In this document: positions 4,788 through 5,041 of the stretch, piece by piece
How the letters are laid out: the number at the start of each line of letters is the position of its first letter
Numbering within the stretch: position 1 is the stretch's first letter
Position numbers and translations under genes: made by a program
Origin: GCA-2688775 sp964524225
Lineage (GTDB): Archaea; Nanobdellota; Nanobdellia; Woesearchaeales; GW2011-AR4
Direction: 5' to 3'
NCBI GenBank assembly: GCA_964524225.1
Contig: CAZGEW010000083.1
Location: 1 to 5,041 of the forward strand
DNA length: 5,041 nt
Notes under the pieces: model-generated
Seen by the model: only the letters and a program-made list of their open reading frames with translations
Told to the model about the DNA's origin: nothing
Database searches by the model: none

Positions 4788-5041
4788 ATGTCAAAAATAT
4801 TAGTTAAGGATAAGGACATATCAGTTCCTGGTGAGACTTTAGCCACGGGAATGGATATTTTGCCAGGCAATGGAACTTATAGAGACGGTGAAAAAATAAT
4901 AGCAAAAAGGCTTGGATTAGTAACAATAGACGGAAGAACTATAAAGTTGATTCCCCTATCTGGAAGATATGTCCCAAAAACTGGTGACACAATAATATGC
5001 AAAATAATAGATGTTAGCTTTAATGGTTGGCGGCTTGACAC
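4788..5041 (+). CDS. rrp4: Exosome complex RNA-binding protein Rrp4, N-terminal fragment
   Basis: Starts at ATG 4788 and runs off the right edge; 84 residues are visible of about 230-250 expected. Rrp4 forms the S1/KH cap on the Rrp41-Rrp42 ring of the archaeal exosome and recruits RNA for 3'-5' decay and tailing. Seen: VPGETLATG (13-21), then the N-terminal domain hallmark LPGNGTYRDGEKIIA (25-39), GLVTIDGRTIKLIPLSGRY (43-61) and the beginning of the S1 domain, VPKTGDTIICKIIDVSFNGWRLD (62-84). The LPGNGTYRDG motif and the GD-[IV]-I-x-K-[IV]-I-D-V pattern favour Rrp4 over Csl4. It begins 4 bp after the SBDS stop, as in the conserved archaeal order SBDS-rrp4-rrp41-rrp42. Confidence 0.94.
   Translation, partial: MSKILVKDKDISVPGETLATGMDILPGNGTYRDGEKIIAKRLGLVTIDGRTIKLIPLSGRYVPKTGDTIICKIIDVSFNGWRLD

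Noticed and set aside
1..5041. tRNA, rRNA, CRISPR array, insertion sequence or attachment site
   Set aside because: No cloverleaf-like or rRNA-like stretch, no spaced repeats beyond the single tandem pair, no transposase and no terminal inverted repeats were seen; coding density leaves little room for any.

Overview
The window looks like archaeal chromosome, most likely a low-GC member of the DPANN group (Woesearchaeota/Pacearchaeota-like), drawn from a draft or metagenome assembly. The archaeal call rests on gene content: an archaeal-type AMP phosphorylase, then the core of the archaeal exosome superoperon (RNase P subunit Pop5, proteasome alpha subunit, SBDS, Rrp4). The DPANN placement is an inference from composition and neighbourhood and is not proven. 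A run of 10 N at 4520-4529 marks an assembly gap inside the SBDS gene.

Layout. (1) 2-316, plus: the C-terminal end of an AI-2E/PerM-family membrane permease, cut by the left edge. (2) 374-1858, plus: complete AMP phosphorylase, preceded by a 20-bp tandem duplication. (3) 1845-2831, minus: a complete ThiF/MoeB/HesA-type E1-like adenylyltransferase. Its tail overlaps the AMP phosphorylase tail by 14 bp. (4) 2832-2937: a divergent control region. (5) 2938-5041, plus: Pop5, PsmA, SBDS and the start of Rrp4, packed 19, 7 and 4 bp apart, with Shine-Dalgarno sequences that overlap or closely follow the upstream stop codons. This is one polycistronic unit that runs off the right edge, where rrp41 and rrp42 would be expected.

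How the genes work together. The plus-strand operon joins RNA processing (RNase P, exosome), ribosome maturation (SBDS) and protein degradation (20S proteasome alpha ring), a classic archaeal quality-control cluster. Rpp30 (rnp3), often next to Pop5 in this cluster, is not here. Its place is taken by the divergent E1-like enzyme. E1-like enzymes activate ubiquitin-fold sulfur carriers, and in some archaea the same enzyme drives ubiquitin-like protein tagging linked to proteasomes, so the head-to-head arrangement is the most thought-provoking part of the window. AMP phosphorylase belongs to the archaeal nucleotide-salvage route that feeds ribose 1,5-bisphosphate to an isomerase and type III RuBisCO; neither partner is in the window.

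No tRNA, rRNA, CRISPR array, insertion sequence or clear mobile element was seen. No wholly new system is evident; the best leads are the E1/proteasome divergent pair and the strong composition shift inside the E1-like gene.
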